Part shown: piece after piece, positions 18,458 to 28,570 of the stretch
Position numbering within the stretch: the stretch's first letter is position 1
How the letters are laid out: the number at the start of each line of letters is the position of its first letter
Assembly (NCBI GenBank): GCA_023382675.1
Contig: JAHDWN010000037.1
Location: forward strand, 1-62,204
Reading direction: 5' to 3'
Origin: Anaerolineae bacterium
GTDB taxonomy: Bacteria; Chloroflexota; Anaerolineae; Aggregatilineales; Phototrophicaceae
Length of the DNA: 62,204 nt
Translations under genes and position numbers: made by a program
Notes under the pieces: model-generated
What the model saw: the letters and a program-made list of their open reading frames with translations, nothing else
What the model was told of the DNA's origin: nothing
The model's database searches: none

Positions 18458-19639
18458 ATGCACATCCTGCACGTCACGCCCTACTATGCGCCCGCCTATG
18501 CTTTTGGCGGTGTTGTCCGCGCTGTCGACGGGCTGGCGCGGGCACTGGTGACCCGTGGGCATCGCATCACCGTGCTAACAACCGACGCCCTCGACCTCAG
18601 TCACCGTAGCGCTCAACCGGCCAACGAAACGCGCGACGGCGTTCATATCGTGCGCGTGCCCAACCGTCTGTACGCGCTGCGCCGTTTCAATCTCTCGACA
18701 CCGCTGGGCATCGGGCGGCAGGCGGAGGCGCTGCTGGCGGATGTCGATGTCGTGCATCTGCACGAGTTTCGCACGGTCGAGAACTTGCTCGTTGCGCCGC
18801 GCGCCGCCCAGGCAGGCGTGCCGGTCGTGCTCTCGCCGCATGGCACGCTCGATCCAGCCACCGGGCGCGGCGGCCTCAAGCAGTGGTGGGATCGGCTGCT
18901 CAGTCCCGCGCTCATGCGCCACATCGACGCGGTAGTCGGGCTGCATACGGGCGAGACGGCGCTGGCGCAGGCTTTCTGGCACGCGGCGCAGCTTGAGGCG
19001 CGCTTCGAGACGATCCCGAACGGCGTTGACACCCGCGCTATCAACCCCGATCTGGGGAAGGCGTTTCGGGCGCGTTGGGGGCTGGATGATGCGGTCGTCT
19101 GCCTGTTCCTGGGGCGGCTGCACGCGCGCAAAGGTGTCGAGGCGTTGGCGCGGGCTTTTACCCGGCTCGCTGCGCCGGACTTCCGGCTGGTGATCGCCGG
19201 GCCAGACGAAGGCTTGCTGACTGTGCTTCAATCCGTCGCCGTTGCGGATCGGCGGATCGTGCTCACGGGCTTTCTAAAAGGCGACGCCCGTCTGGGGGCG
19301 CTGGCGGCTGCAGACTGTTTCGCGCTGCCCGCGACCGGCGAGGGCTTATCGATGGCGATGCTAGAGGCGGCGGTGGTCGGCCTGCCGCTGTTGCTGGCTC
19401 CCGGCTGTAATTTTCCGGAGGCAGAGCGGGCGGGCGCGGCGTTGATCGTCGAGCCGGAGGTCGAGGCGTTGACGACCGCGTTAACCGTGCTGCTCACAGA
19501 TAGCGATCTGCGACAGCGGATGGGCACGGCAGCGCAGGCGCTGGTGCGTGGTCAATTCGCCTGGCCGGTTGTTGCCGCGCGTTGGGAGCGCATCTACGAG
19601 GCATTGGGGACGCCGCCAAGCGCCCCCACGGACGCGTAA
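18458..19639 (+). CDS. Family 4 glycosyltransferase
   Basis: 393 residues, GT-B fold. The N-terminal acceptor domain starts HILHVTPYYAPAYAFGG. The C-terminal nucleotide-sugar domain has IPNGVDTRAI, LGRLHARKGVEALARAF and the EX7E-type segment ATGEGLSMAMLEAAVVGLPLL. It transfers a sugar from a nucleotide donor, probably to a surface polysaccharide or lipid. The gene begins 6 bases after the permease stop without a clear ribosome site, so it is likely cotranscribed with the exporter. Confidence 0.88.
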   Translation: MHILHVTPYYAPAYAFGGVVRAVDGLARALVTRGHRITVLTTDALDLSHRSAQPANETRDGVHIVRVPNRLYALRRFNLSTPLGIGRQAEALLADVDVVHLHEFRTVENLLVAPRAAQAGVPVVLSPHGTLDPATGRGGLKQWWDRLLSPALMRHIDAVVGLHTGETALAQAFWHAAQLEARFETIPNGVDTRAINPDLGKAFRARWGLDDAVVCLFLGRLHARKGVEALARAFTRLAAPDFRLVIAGPDEGLLTVLQSVAVADRRIVLTGFLKGDARLGALAAADCFALPATGEGLSMAMLEAAVVGLPLLLAPGCNFPEAERAGAALIVEPEVEALTTALTVLLTDSDLRQRMGTAAQALVRGQFAWPVVAARWERIYEALGTPPSAPTDA

Positions 19640-19647
19640 CTGGGACG

Positions 19648-20388
19648 TTAGCCCTTGATTTTTTCCTCGCCATTTTCGAGCGCCACACCGTCCGGCGGGC
19701 GCACAGTGAACATATAGCCCACGCCGCGCTCGGTGCGGATGTAATGCGGATGGTGCGAGTCGTTTTCCAGCTTGCGCCGCAGCCGGTGCATATGGACACG
19801 CAGCGTGTCTTCGTAGACTTCTTCCGACGGCCAGACTCGGGCGATGAGCATCCGGTTTTCGACTACACGACCGGCATTGCGCAGCAGCACATGCAGCAAA
19901 ATCGATTCGGTTGGCGTCAGGGTGGCGGCTTTGCCTTCCAGAATGATGCGATTGTGAGCGAAATCGATGTTCAAACGTTCGTCAACGTAGATGATCGGCT
20001 CGCTGGCATAATCGAGAGAGGGCATACGCGCCAGGACGACCTGAATGCGCGCCTCAAGTTCGCGCAGTTCGAAAGGCTTGGTAATGAAGTCTTCGGCGTA
20101 TTTTTTCAAGCCGGTGACGACGGTCTCGGTATCGTCGGTTGCGGTGATGAAGATGATCGGCACATCAGCCATAGCCTTGAGCTTTCCGCTCAATTCGAAC
20201 CCGTGCATCGACGGCAAGTCGAGGTCGACCAGCGCGATGTGCGGCAGCCCGCGCGACTGTACGTACTCGAGCGCATCCGGGCCGTCCATGAACGGCATGA
20301 CATCGAAGCCATGGGCGTTCATATAGTCCGTGATCAGTTTGTTGATGTTGGGATCGTCCTCAACCAAAAGGATTTTGGTTTTACTCAT
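19648..20388 (-). CDS. OmpR/PhoB-family response regulator
   Basis: 246 residues from ATG 20388 (MSKTKILLVEDDP), with GGAG 9 bases upstream; the ATG 21 bases earlier is less likely. The receiver domain has the acidic pair D11/D12, phospho-acceptor D55 (VDLDLP), T83 and K104 (ITKPFE). A C-terminal winged helix follows (TPTESILLHVLLRNAGRVVENRMLIARVW and the Trans_reg_C ending RTERGVGYMF). No histidine kinase gene is nearby, so its partner is elsewhere. It faces the glycosyltransferase with an 8-base gap. Confidence 0.92.
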   Translation of the reverse strand: MSKTKILLVEDDPNINKLITDYMNAHGFDVMPFMDGPDALEYVQSRGLPHIALVDLDLPSMHGFELSGKLKAMADVPIIFITATDDTETVVTGLKKYAEDFITKPFELRELEARIQVVLARMPSLDYASEPIIYVDERLNIDFAHNRIILEGKAATLTPTESILLHVLLRNAGRVVENRMLIARVWPSEEVYEDTLRVHMHRLRRKLENDSHHPHYIRTERGVGYMFTVRPPDGVALENGEEKIKG

Positions 20389-20557
20389 CGAGCGCGACTC
20401 CGTAAGCATATAACGAGCAGCATTACTCTTTGTATAGCATATTACACTTAATTTATTACGAAAGCTATAGGCAAATCGAGTGATTTTTCTCCTGGTTTAA
20501 GGAGTGATAATAGCCAATTTCGTCGTACGGTCGAGCATGACTGCGAAATTATGCATC

Positions 20558-20596
20558 CTGGCAAATCTTGCGCCGCAGAGGTGCAAGATCTGCCAG
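20558..20596 (-). terminator. Terminator of the nusA-nrnA operon
   Basis: CTGGCAAATCTTGC and GCAAGATCTGCCAG form a 14-bp stem with one mismatch and an 11-base loop, 31 bases after the nrnA stop on the - strand. It is followed by a short A/T stretch. It closes the long ribosome-factor operon. Confidence 0.6.
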
Positions 20597-20627
20597 TGAG
20601 GTGTCATTATTGTTGGACGTTTTTTCT

Positions 20628-21599
20628 TCAGGAACCGTTCTGAATCACCGTGCGCAGATCCGGCTCGACCCGATCTCTGGCGGTGCTGAGCGGCCCCGGA
20701 ATCGTCGCGCCGGAGGCCTGCTTGTGCCCGCCGCCGCCGAGCGAGACTGCCGCTACGCTGACATCATAGCCGGGCTTACTGCGCAGGCTGACCTCAACGC
20801 GCCCGTCATCGCGCTCTTTGTAGACCACGGCGACTTTCGCCTCATCGGTCGCGATTAAGAAGCCGACCAGGCCGCTGTCACCGGTCTCGTCGAAGCCCGC
20901 CGCCTCCAGGTCTGCCCGTGAAATTGTGCCGCTGATCAAGCCATCATCCAGCTCGACGGAGTTGAGTACACGCTTCCAGAGCGCAATTGACTTGTAAGGT
21001 TTACTGTTGAGCGTACGCGCGACGATCTGGGGCAGCGAAGCGCCTTTTGCCACAAGTTCCTGGGCCAGCACCAGCGTGCGCCCATTGACGTTGCTGGTGC
21101 GGAAGCCGAGCGTATCCGTCACCAGGCCAACGAGCAGCGGTTCGGCGATCGCCAATGTCAGCGGCTGGCCCATATGTGTGAGCCAGTCCTGAACGATCTC
21201 GGTCGTCGAAACGGCATCCGGCACGACGATGTGGATGTCACCAAACATCGTATTGCTCGGATGATGATCGACGTTGATCACCGTTTTGCTATGAGCACGC
21301 CCGTAAATGCCGCAATCACCGCTGCGCTCTTCATCGCTCGAATCCAGGGAGACCATCACGTCCCAGGAACCCGCGTTGAGGCGGCTCTGGACGGTATCTG
21401 CCCCGGTCAGCCACTCCACAAAATCCGGCACGCCGCCGTCAACGGCCAGATCGACCGTGCACCCGCGCGCGCGCAGTGCATTGCCGAAACCGAGCAATGA
21501 TCCGATGGCATCGCCATCCGGTTGCAGGTGAGTCACAAGCAGGATGCATGCGGCGGAATCGAGCGCGCGGGTCGCGTCAGTCCATTGAGGTGCTTTCAT
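20628..21599 (-). CDS. nrnA: DHH-family nanoRNase / pAp phosphatase NrnA-like
   Basis: 323 residues with the DHH motifs LVTHLQPDGDAIGSLLGF, SLDSSDEERSG, NVDHHPSN and the DHHA1 end GGGGHKQASGATI. The first motif has THLQPDGD where many relatives have SHINPDGD, and the metal-binding Asp residues are retained. These enzymes degrade 2-5-nt RNAs and dephosphorylate pAp. It overlaps the end of rbfA by 23 bases and is the last gene of the operon, its standard place. Confidence 0.92.
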   Translation of the reverse strand: MKAPQWTDATRALDSAACILLVTHLQPDGDAIGSLLGFGNALRARGCTVDLAVDGGVPDFVEWLTGADTVQSRLNAGSWDVMVSLDSSDEERSGDCGIYGRAHSKTVINVDHHPSNTMFGDIHIVVPDAVSTTEIVQDWLTHMGQPLTLAIAEPLLVGLVTDTLGFRTSNVNGRTLVLAQELVAKGASLPQIVARTLNSKPYKSIALWKRVLNSVELDDGLISGTISRADLEAAGFDETGDSGLVGFLIATDEAKVAVVYKERDDGRVEVSLRSKPGYDVSVAAVSLGGGGHKQASGATIPGPLSTARDRVEPDLRTVIQNGS

Positions 21600-21969
21600 C
21601 GAAATCGTCTTCCTCTGGCGGTGCAGGTGGAATGTCCAGGTCGCGAATCAAGGCATTGATACGCTCGACTCGGTCGAGCGAGGCATCCCAGATGAACGTC
21701 AGATCGGGCGTCTTGCGCAGGCGCACACGTTTGCCGACTTCACGCCGCAGGTAGCCCTTGGCCTGCCGGAGCGCCTGCATAACCTCGGACTGCCGTTCTT
21801 CTTCGCCGAGTGCGTTCACGTACACACGGGCATACATCAGTTCGGGGTCGATCTCCACTTCGGTGACGGTTAACCCCTGTAGCCGTGGGTCGGCAACGTC
21901 GCGCAAGATTAAAACACTCAAGATCTGGCGGATGCGCCCGGCGACACGATCTTGTTTGATGCTAGTCAT
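21577..21969 (-). CDS. rbfA: Ribosome-binding factor A
   Basis: 130 residues. A KH-like fold with family motifs QDRVAGRIRQILSVLILRDV, DPRLQGLTVTEVEIDPELMYARVYV and RRLRKTPDLTFIWDASLDRVERINALI-like ending. It assists late maturation of the 30S subunit at the 16S 5' end. An acidic tail (PPAPPEEDDFDES) extends past the domain. It follows infB by 82 bases. Confidence 0.95.
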   Translation of the reverse strand: MTSIKQDRVAGRIRQILSVLILRDVADPRLQGLTVTEVEIDPELMYARVYVNALGEEERQSEVMQALRQAKGYLRREVGKRVRLRKTPDLTFIWDASLDRVERINALIRDLDIPPAPPEEDDFDESTSMD

Positions 21970-22051
21970 GACTATCCCTATGGCTGCTTGCCGCCAGTCT
22001 TTGGACTGCGCCAGATCGCGCTGTCGCAGGACAAAGACCGGCAGCAGTGCG

Positions 22052-23857
22052 CTAGCTCACCCGTTCAGTGATGAAGAACTCGATCAGATCACCGGTTTCG
22101 AAATCTTCGAAGTCGGATAAGCCTACGCCACATTCGAAGCCCGAACGGACTTCGCGCACGTCTTCCTGCACGCGTTTGAGCGAACTGACGGAGTTCTTCT
22201 CCGAAATGACCGTCCCGGCGCGCCTGACGCGAGCCTTGGCGTTGCGGCGGGCTTCGCCTTCTTTGATCATACATCCGGCAATCGTGCCCACCTTGGAAAT
22301 GCGGAAGACCTGGCGCACCTCAGCCACGCCAATCGTCTTATCGGCATACACCGGCTCCAGCATACCCTGAAGCGCCAGCTCGATTTCCTCGAACAGCTTG
22401 TAGATGACCTGGTAGAGGCGAATATCGACGCCCTGGGCATCGGCGGAACGGCGCGCTGCGTTGTCCGCATCGACGTTGAAGCCGATGATGATCGCTTTGG
22501 CCGCGCTGGCAAGCATCACGTCGCTCTCGGTGATATTGCCGACATCCGACGCCAGAATGCGGACGCGAATGCCTTCCCGATTCTTCTCCGAGATGTCGTT
22601 GAGCGTGTCGACAATCGGCTGGAGCGAGCCATTGACATCCACCTTGAGGATCAGGTTGAGTTCTTTGGTCTCATTGGCATTGAACTGGTTGAAGATGTCT
22701 TCCAGAGTCAAGGCCTTGCGCCCGCCAGCCTGCCGCAGTTCATCGGCAGCCTGCTTGCGCTCGTCGACGATCTGGCGCGCTTCCCTTTCGCTCTTGGCGA
22801 CTTCGAAGCGGTCGCCCGCCTGGGGCAGATCATCCAGACCGAGGACGGATACCGGGGTCGAGGGCGCAGCAGACTTGACTGGCTTGCCCTTCTCATCGAA
22901 CATCGCTTTGATGCGCCCGTGGGCCAGCCCGGCCACCACGATCTCGCCGACCTTGAGCGTGCCGTTGAGCACGAGCAGCGTCGCCATGACACCACGACTC
23001 CGGTCAACCTCTGATTCCAGGATCACGCCCTGCCCCTCTGAGTTCGGGTTGGCGACGATTTCCTGCTCATCGGCGACGAGCAAAATCGCCTCCAGTAAGT
23101 CTTCGATGCCCTGGCCCTGAACGGCGGATACGGGCACGACAATCGTGTCGCCGTCCCAATCGTCCGGACGTAAGCCGACATCAGCCAGTTCTTGCTTGAC
23201 CGCGTCGATATTGGCGTTGCGTTTATCGGTCTTGGTGATGGCGACGATGATCGGCACGCTGGCTGCCTGGGCATGAGTCAAGGCTTCGCGCGTGGTCTTC
23301 ATTACGCCATCATCGGCGGCGACCACCAGAATCGCGATGTCAGCACCCTGTGCGCCGCGTGCGCGCATGGCGGTAAAGGCTTCGTGACCGGGGGTATCGA
23401 GAAAAGTGATCTGGCGGCCATTGTGCTGCGCGCGATACGCGCCGATGTGCTGCGTGATGCCACCGGCTTCGCCTTCTGCGACGTGCGCTTTGCGGATCGC
23501 ATCGAGCAGCGTCGTCTTGCCGTGATCGACGTGACCGAGGATGGTGACAATCGGCGCGCGGCGTTCGAGCGTCGCCTTGTCTTCCTCGCGATACATCTCA
23601 CGCCAGGTCTGCGTCGATTCGGCGCGTTTTTCCTTTTCAGCTTTGGCAGCAATCGCGCTGGCGGATTGCGCTTCGTAGCCCATCTCCTCGATCACGATGG
23701 CAGCGGTTTCGTAATCGACTTGCTGGTTGATGGAGGCCATGATGCCATTGGCGATCAGGCGTTTCATCACTTCGATGGGGTTGGCACCGATCAACTCAGC
23801 CAGCTCACGCACACTGAGATAATCGGGCACCTGGACGATTTGTTTTTCCTGTGCCAT
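22052..23857 (-). CDS. infB: Translation initiation factor IF-2 (short form)
   Basis: 601 residues: one IF2_N domain (about 10-60), then G, II, III and IV domains. It lacks the long N-terminal extension of many IF-2 proteins. G1 is GHVDHGKTT (108-116), G2 [10 protein letters not shown] and G3 DTPGH (154-158). G4 reads TKTD (208-211) rather than the usual NKID, so the guanine-recognising Asn is Thr; SRP-type GTPases also use TKxD. GGAGG precedes the ATG by 6 bases. It delivers initiator tRNA to the 30S subunit. Confidence 0.95.
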   Translation of the reverse strand: MAQEKQIVQVPDYLSVRELAELIGANPIEVMKRLIANGIMASINQQVDYETAAIVIEEMGYEAQSASAIAAKAEKEKRAESTQTWREMYREEDKATLERRAPIVTILGHVDHGKTTLLDAIRKAHVAEGEAGGITQHIGAYRAQHNGRQITFLDTPGHEAFTAMRARGAQGADIAILVVAADDGVMKTTREALTHAQAASVPIIVAITKTDKRNANIDAVKQELADVGLRPDDWDGDTIVVPVSAVQGQGIEDLLEAILLVADEQEIVANPNSEGQGVILESEVDRSRGVMATLLVLNGTLKVGEIVVAGLAHGRIKAMFDEKGKPVKSAAPSTPVSVLGLDDLPQAGDRFEVAKSEREARQIVDERKQAADELRQAGGRKALTLEDIFNQFNANETKELNLILKVDVNGSLQPIVDTLNDISEKNREGIRVRILASDVGNITESDVMLASAAKAIIIGFNVDADNAARRSADAQGVDIRLYQVIYKLFEEIELALQGMLEPVYADKTIGVAEVRQVFRISKVGTIAGCMIKEGEARRNAKARVRRAGTVISEKNSVSSLKRVQEDVREVRSGFECGVGLSDFEDFETGDLIEFFITERVS

Positions 23858-23981
23858 CTGATCCCTCCAATTACGGGCGCGGGATCAGCACAGCTTGGCA
23901 CACTGCTGAGGCTGTTTATTCCCTACCCGTCATATGAAATAGCCAGGCATGACGGTAGTAAAAGTGAAGCGAGCGGCGGCA

Positions 23982-24257
23982 TCATGACAGGGTCTTCTGC
24001 CGTAAACGCTCACGGTCTTCCGGCGTTAACAACGTTTTCAAGGCTTTAGCCAGGATATCCGTAGTCATCGCACGTTCCCAACACTCTGGACGCTCACATA
24101 AATACGCACCACGACCATTCATTTTACCACTAGCATCGATGACAATCCCAGACTCGGTACGCACAATCCGGGTAAGTGTCCGTTTGCCAGCTTTTTCGCG
24201 GCAGACGACACAGGTGCGAACCGGGATGTGTCTATGTGGCCGGTCTTGCTTCGTCAT
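23982..24257 (-). CDS. ylxR: YlxR/RnpM family RNA-binding protein
   Basis: 91 residues with the family motifs RTCVVCREKAGKRTLTRIVR and GRGAYLCERPECWERAM. In Bacillus the protein binds RNA and modulates RNase P. It lies in its usual place between nusA and infB. The 124-base gap before infB holds no other frame I can support. Confidence 0.9.
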   Translation of the reverse strand: MTKQDRPHRHIPVRTCVVCREKAGKRTLTRIVRTESGIVIDASGKMNGRGAYLCERPECWERAMTTDILAKALKTLLTPEDRERLRQKTLS

Positions 24258-24278
24258 CGAACACTCGCGTAAAACTGG

Positions 24279-24301
24279 GCGGAGGGTTACAAGCCCTCCG
24301 C
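24279..24301 (-). terminator. Terminator-like hairpin between nusA and ylxR
   Basis: GCGGAGGG and CCCTCCGC form an 8-bp GC stem with a 7-base loop, followed on the - strand by CCAGTTTTACG. It begins 11 bases after the nusA stop. It has the form of an intrinsic terminator inside the operon, so it probably acts as an attenuator. Confidence 0.55.
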
Positions 24302-24311
24302 TTCAAGGCGA

Positions 24312-26192
24312 CTATTCCTCTTCCCAGGACCCCCAGTCACCGCTACGTCCGCCTTTGCGCTGGCGCTTGACGTAGGTGCTGCCACGGTCCTCATCGTAGA
24401 AAATCTGACGCCCCTTCTTCTTGCCCTTCTTACCTTTGCCTTTGCCCTTTTGCGACGCCAAGACATCCATGTCTTCGTCCTCCGGTTCGCTGAAGGCAGG
24501 GGCAGGCTTGGGTGCGAATTTGGCCGCGGCTTTCGCTTTTTCGCCCTTGTCGACAACTGGCTCGCCAAGATCGGGGAAGGCTGCCGGAGCTTCGCCCTCG
24601 ATCGCTTCGGCCTCGGCGGCTTCTGCCTGCATTTCTGCTTCCGCTTCAGCCGCCGCTTCGGCCTCGGCTTCCTGCGCTGCCGCTTCCTCAGCTTCTTCTG
24701 GAATGACAATGCGCGTCAGGGCGTCTTGCACCTGCGACAGCGCATCGTCACCCAGGTTGGCGAGACGTGATGTGATCTTGCCTTCGCTGACGAGCGCGGC
24801 CAGCATCACATCGCCGGCGCTGGCAAACGACCTGAGCGCTGTCTTGATTTCGTCGGGTAGATCAAGCGCGTCGACCGGCATATGGAACGCGCCCGGAGGC
24901 AGAGTCGCTTTAACGGTGTTGATCTCGGCGATGCGCTTCTTGCGCGCGACTTCGCGGCTCGCCATCATGCGCCGTTGTACTAGGTCGGCAAACGAGGCCA
25001 TCGTCGTGTAATCTTCGGGCATGATCGCGCGGCCAAGCTCTTTCTTTTCGAGAATACGCCGTGTCTCCTCGATCAGATCCGCCTGCTTGGTTGCCAGCTC
25101 CTTGAGCGGTGGTGTATCCAGGTTCGCCAGCGCTTCCTCAACCGCCTCGGTCACACTCTTGATGTCGATGCGCCAGCTCGTGAGCTTCGCGGCCAGGCGG
25201 GCATTTTGCCCTTCTTTGCCGATTGCCAGCGAAAGCTGGTCGTCCGGCACGATGACGACGGCGGTGCGCCCGGTGTCCGGATCATCTTCCAGGTAAACGC
25301 CAGTCACACGCGCCGGGCTGAGCGCCTTGGCGATGAACTGCTCCTGGTTCGGATTCCACTCGATCACGTCGATTTTTTCTTCGTGAAGCTCGCGCACGAT
25401 GTTCTGGATGCGGCCACCGCGCATCCCGACGCACGCGCCGACCGGGTCGATGCCCTCCTGCAAGGCGGAGACAGCGACCTTCGAGCGCGCTCCCGGCTCG
25501 CGGGCAATCGACTTGATCTCGACCAGGCCGTTATAAATCTCCGGCACTTCGTATTCGAGCAGGCGGCGCAGCATGTCCCGGTGGCTGCGGCTGAGCACGA
25601 TCTGCGGGCCGCGCGGTGTCGCTTTGACTTCCATGATGTACGCGCGCACCTTGTCGTGCGGCTTGAAGCGCTCAGTCGGGATCTGCTGGTTGCGCGGCAT
25701 GATCGCTTCGGCGCGCCCCAGACCGACGGTGATCAGATTCGGGTTGACGCTCTGCACCGTGCCCGTCACCAGATCGCCTTCGCGCACGCTGAATTCTTCG
25801 AAGAGGGCTTTGCGCTCGGCTTCGCGAATCTTCTGTAAGATGACCTGCTTCGCCGTTTGGGCGGCGATGCGACCATATTTCTTCATCGAGCCTTCGACCA
25901 TGACCATGATGGTGTCGCCCAGCTCGCATTCCGGTTCGTAATAACGCGCCTTGTCGATCTCGACTTCCGTGCGGTTGTCGAAGATATCTTCCACGACTTC
26001 CTTCTCGACGAAGATGCGCGCGCGGCCTGTGTTGGGATCGATGTGAGCTTCTATTTGCTGTGAATTGCCGACACCGGCGTCGCGCTTGTACGCGGAGATG
26101 AGTGCATTGCTCAGCGCTTCCAGAACGATGTCGCGCGGGAGCTGTCGCAACTCCGAGATTTCGTTAAAGGCGACTTCGAATTCGCTTCTCAT
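24312..26192 (-). CDS. nusA: Transcription termination/antitermination factor NusA with long C-terminal tail
   Basis: 626 residues from ATG 26192 ([12 protein letters not shown]), where the family starts; earlier in-frame codons are not conserved. Domains: N-terminal RNAP-binding (1-130), S1 (about 135-200), KH1 and KH2 ([32 protein letters not shown]), then a helix-hairpin-helix-like region. The last ~120 residues are an Ala/Glu-rich stretch followed by [12 protein letters not shown] and a Gly/Trp/Glu end, absent from most NusA proteins (350-500 residues). NusA controls pausing and termination. rimP, the usual upstream neighbour, is missing. Confidence 0.95.
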   Translation of the reverse strand: MRSEFEVAFNEISELRQLPRDIVLEALSNALISAYKRDAGVGNSQQIEAHIDPNTGRARIFVEKEVVEDIFDNRTEVEIDKARYYEPECELGDTIMVMVEGSMKKYGRIAAQTAKQVILQKIREAERKALFEEFSVREGDLVTGTVQSVNPNLITVGLGRAEAIMPRNQQIPTERFKPHDKVRAYIMEVKATPRGPQIVLSRSHRDMLRRLLEYEVPEIYNGLVEIKSIAREPGARSKVAVSALQEGIDPVGACVGMRGGRIQNIVRELHEEKIDVIEWNPNQEQFIAKALSPARVTGVYLEDDPDTGRTAVVIVPDDQLSLAIGKEGQNARLAAKLTSWRIDIKSVTEAVEEALANLDTPPLKELATKQADLIEETRRILEKKELGRAIMPEDYTTMASFADLVQRRMMASREVARKKRIAEINTVKATLPPGAFHMPVDALDLPDEIKTALRSFASAGDVMLAALVSEGKITSRLANLGDDALSQVQDALTRIVIPEEAEEAAAQEAEAEAAAEAEAEMQAEAAEAEAIEGEAPAAFPDLGEPVVDKGEKAKAAAKFAPKPAPAFSEPEDEDMDVLASQKGKGKGKKGKKKGRQIFYDEDRGSTYVKRQRKGGRSGDWGSWEEE

Positions 26193-26369
26193 GACCTTGG
26201 TTTCATACTCCTGAACGCAGTCAAACCGGGGATACAGACAGGTAGAAAAAAGGCGGATGGTCGCCCAGCGCGGCCCCAATTTATACGAGAAAAAGTGGGG
26301 GCTGCCCACTTTTCTTCGACGGCCTTTATTGTAGCACGAATCGAAACGCTTGTCTACATCAGTAAAGAG

Positions 26370-26410
26370 GCGAGGGTGCCATTGGTTGCCCCAGCCAATG
26401 GCACCCTCGC
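26370..26410 (-). terminator. 16-bp perfect hairpin after the GH17-like gene
   Basis: GCGAGGGTGCCATTGG and its exact complement CCAATGGCACCCTCGC flank a 9-base loop. It begins 39 bases after the stop of the - strand hydrolase gene and is followed by CTCTTTACT. It separates that gene from nusA; the rest of the 256-base gap shows nothing I can name beyond nusA promoter space. Confidence 0.7.
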
Positions 26411-26448
26411 CGATCTTCCAGCCGTGCCGGTGAACTGCCCGGCGCGTT

Positions 26449-28347
26449 CTACCCTTGCGGCATGGTCGGTGGCGTCGGTTTGACCCCTGGTAATTCTGCC
26501 GGCACCGGCATGATCGTGGCTGGTGGTGGTGCGGGCATCAGGGTAGGCGTCGCCCCAAGCGGGCTGGATGGATCGAGTGAAAATCGCAGCAAGTCCACCA
26601 GCGAGTAGCCCGTTCCAATCGTGCTCAGCAGTTGATTGATCGTGTCCCAATTCTCGTTGAACGGTAGCAGCCCGCTCGTCTCCGCAGACAGCGCGCCGAG
26701 GCCGTACCAGTCACCGGCGATCGGCGTCCCCCAGTCACCGCCATAGGTGAGTTGAATCTGTGGCGTGCCGTAGCTGTTGCTGTTGCGCAGCAGCCACTGC
26801 CCCGTCTGGTAGGCGAATAACCCAATTGTATCGACACCATCGCCATTCCAATCGCCCACGATGGGGAAGCCCCACCAGCCGCCGTAGCCGATGATCACGA
26901 TGTCCGCGCCGCCGCTGGAATGCCGGTTGCGCAAATACCAGTTCCCATCCATCGGGTTGTAGATGCCCGCCGTGTCGATGCCGTCGCCATCCCAATCGCC
27001 AATTACAGGATAGCCCCACGAACCACCAAAGGTAAAGCTAAGATCGGGCGTACCGTAGCTGTCACTGTTGCGCAAGAGCCATTCGCCTGTGCTCGGCACA
27101 AACAGCCCGATGGTGTCGGTGCCGTTGCCATTCCAATCGCCGCTGACTGGCAGCCCCCAGTCACCGCCGTAGCCTATCACTGTGATGTCCGGCGTTCCGG
27201 CGCTGTTCGTGTTGCGCAGATACCAGTTGCCGTTCGACGAGTCATACACCCCGACGTTATCGTAGCCATCGCCGTTCCAGTCACCGACCACCGGCGCTGC
27301 CCACGCCCCGCCGTAAGCTATCTGGAAGTCTGGCGCACCCACCGCTGGCAAGCGGCGCAGATACCACGTCCCATTCGCCCGCGCGTACATGCCGATCCCG
27401 TCACGCGCGCCCGGCTCCGGTGGCTGTGGCGAAACAGGAACGCCTTCCCTGCCGCAGATCGATGCCAGCGCTCGTTTGGGGGTTCTGTCTGACCTGAATA
27501 TGCCCCAATGTGGTTCCACAGGGAGCGCCGTCTTCCAGTACTGATCAAAGGCTTCGAAGTACACGAACGGGACATCAGTGTTCCAGAGCAGACGATAATA
27601 GACGGCCTGCCCATCTTCGCTGAGGATGTTGTTCGTATCGCCGTCGCTGGGCAGCCCGACTTCCTTAAACAGGACAGGGCGCGTGGTCAGTCCCTGAAAA
27701 TCATGGTAGCGCGCAACTGTCCAATCGACTGCTTGAGCGGGATCTAAAATACCGGCAAAATATGGGTGTACGTTCGGAAAAATCCAGTCACCCAGGCTGA
27801 GCAGCGTGCTGCTCAGCGGGTTGGGTGGCAGGTAGTCACCAAGTTCCTCCGTCGTTGTGACCGGCTTCCCGGTTTGATCGCGGAGGTATTGCATCGCCTG
27901 CTCCAACTGAGCCAGCGTGTAGCGGACATTCAAACCTTCGTTGCCGACGGAATAGCCGACGACAACCGAGTAATCTTTGGCGGCGACGGCGTTCGCAAGT
28001 TCAGTTGAACTCGTCGGGTCCCAGACGCCCATGATCATGCCCGTAAAGCCGACCTCCTGCGCGATCTGTGGCACCAGTGTGCCCAGGACACCGTCCGCGC
28101 CATACGTCACGATACCATTGAAACCCGCCGCAAGCAGCGTCTGGAGATCCTGGCGGATACTGGCCGCAGAGGGCGAAACCCCTGTATTGGGATTGTAATG
28201 CGTGGGTGAATACGCAGCCCAGCAGAGCGAGAAGAGTTGGGCAGGCGGCGGCAGCGCCAGGACGCGCGCGGTGGGAACCATCAGCAGCAGCAACGCCAAC
28301 GCAGCGGGGATCAATCCTCGCGGAAGCAGACACGCGAACCTGTTCAT
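26449..28347 (-). CDS. Secreted GH17-like glucanase with FG-GAP/VCBS-like repeats
   Basis: 632 residues from ATG 28347 (MNRFACLLP), 4 bases after AAGGAGG. A signal peptide (1-~32) precedes a TIM-barrel domain resembling family 17 beta-1,3-glucanases (about 38-305), with likely acid/base E137 (SVGNEG) and nucleophile E229 (LFKEVG). Five tandem 47/48-residue repeats follow (about 320-555), each with a calcium-loop-like GDWNGDGxDxxG and a W-Y/L-LRN strand, probably a small beta-propeller that binds a surface or polysaccharide. The C-terminus is Pro/Thr-rich. It was likely exported to act on external glucan. Confidence 0.75.
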   Translation of the reverse strand: MNRFACLLPRGLIPAALALLLLMVPTARVLALPPPAQLFSLCWAAYSPTHYNPNTGVSPSAASIRQDLQTLLAAGFNGIVTYGADGVLGTLVPQIAQEVGFTGMIMGVWDPTSSTELANAVAAKDYSVVVGYSVGNEGLNVRYTLAQLEQAMQYLRDQTGKPVTTTEELGDYLPPNPLSSTLLSLGDWIFPNVHPYFAGILDPAQAVDWTVARYHDFQGLTTRPVLFKEVGLPSDGDTNNILSEDGQAVYYRLLWNTDVPFVYFEAFDQYWKTALPVEPHWGIFRSDRTPKRALASICGREGVPVSPQPPEPGARDGIGMYARANGTWYLRRLPAVGAPDFQIAYGGAWAAPVVGDWNGDGYDNVGVYDSSNGNWYLRNTNSAGTPDITVIGYGGDWGLPVSGDWNGNGTDTIGLFVPSTGEWLLRNSDSYGTPDLSFTFGGSWGYPVIGDWDGDGIDTAGIYNPMDGNWYLRNRHSSGGADIVIIGYGGWWGFPIVGDWNGDGVDTIGLFAYQTGQWLLRNSNSYGTPQIQLTYGGDWGTPIAGDWYGLGALSAETSGLLPFNENWDTINQLLSTIGTGYSLVDLLRFSLDPSSPLGATPTLMPAPPPATIMPVPAELPGVKPTPPTMPQG

Positions 28348-28570
28348 GCGCCCTCCTTTGGCAAGATGCAATTCCGGCAGGCGTTTCAGTACGCTTCGAT
28401 TATGTGCAATCGCAGCGCGGTAAAGACTCGACGCTATGCGCTGCGCAAAGTCTAGCGCGCTTCAGGACGGCGGGGGAGTAGCACATCATCTCGGACGCCA
28501 GCGCACGATATGGGGCAAGGAAGTGGCGCTTCCGGAAGGATCGTCGTGGCTGAGCGCGAACGGGGTGTCT

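Noticed and set aside
26900-27450. CRISPR-like periodic repeats
   Set aside because: The ~142-base periodicity is the coding repeat of the propeller domain; there are no short identical repeats with unique spacers.
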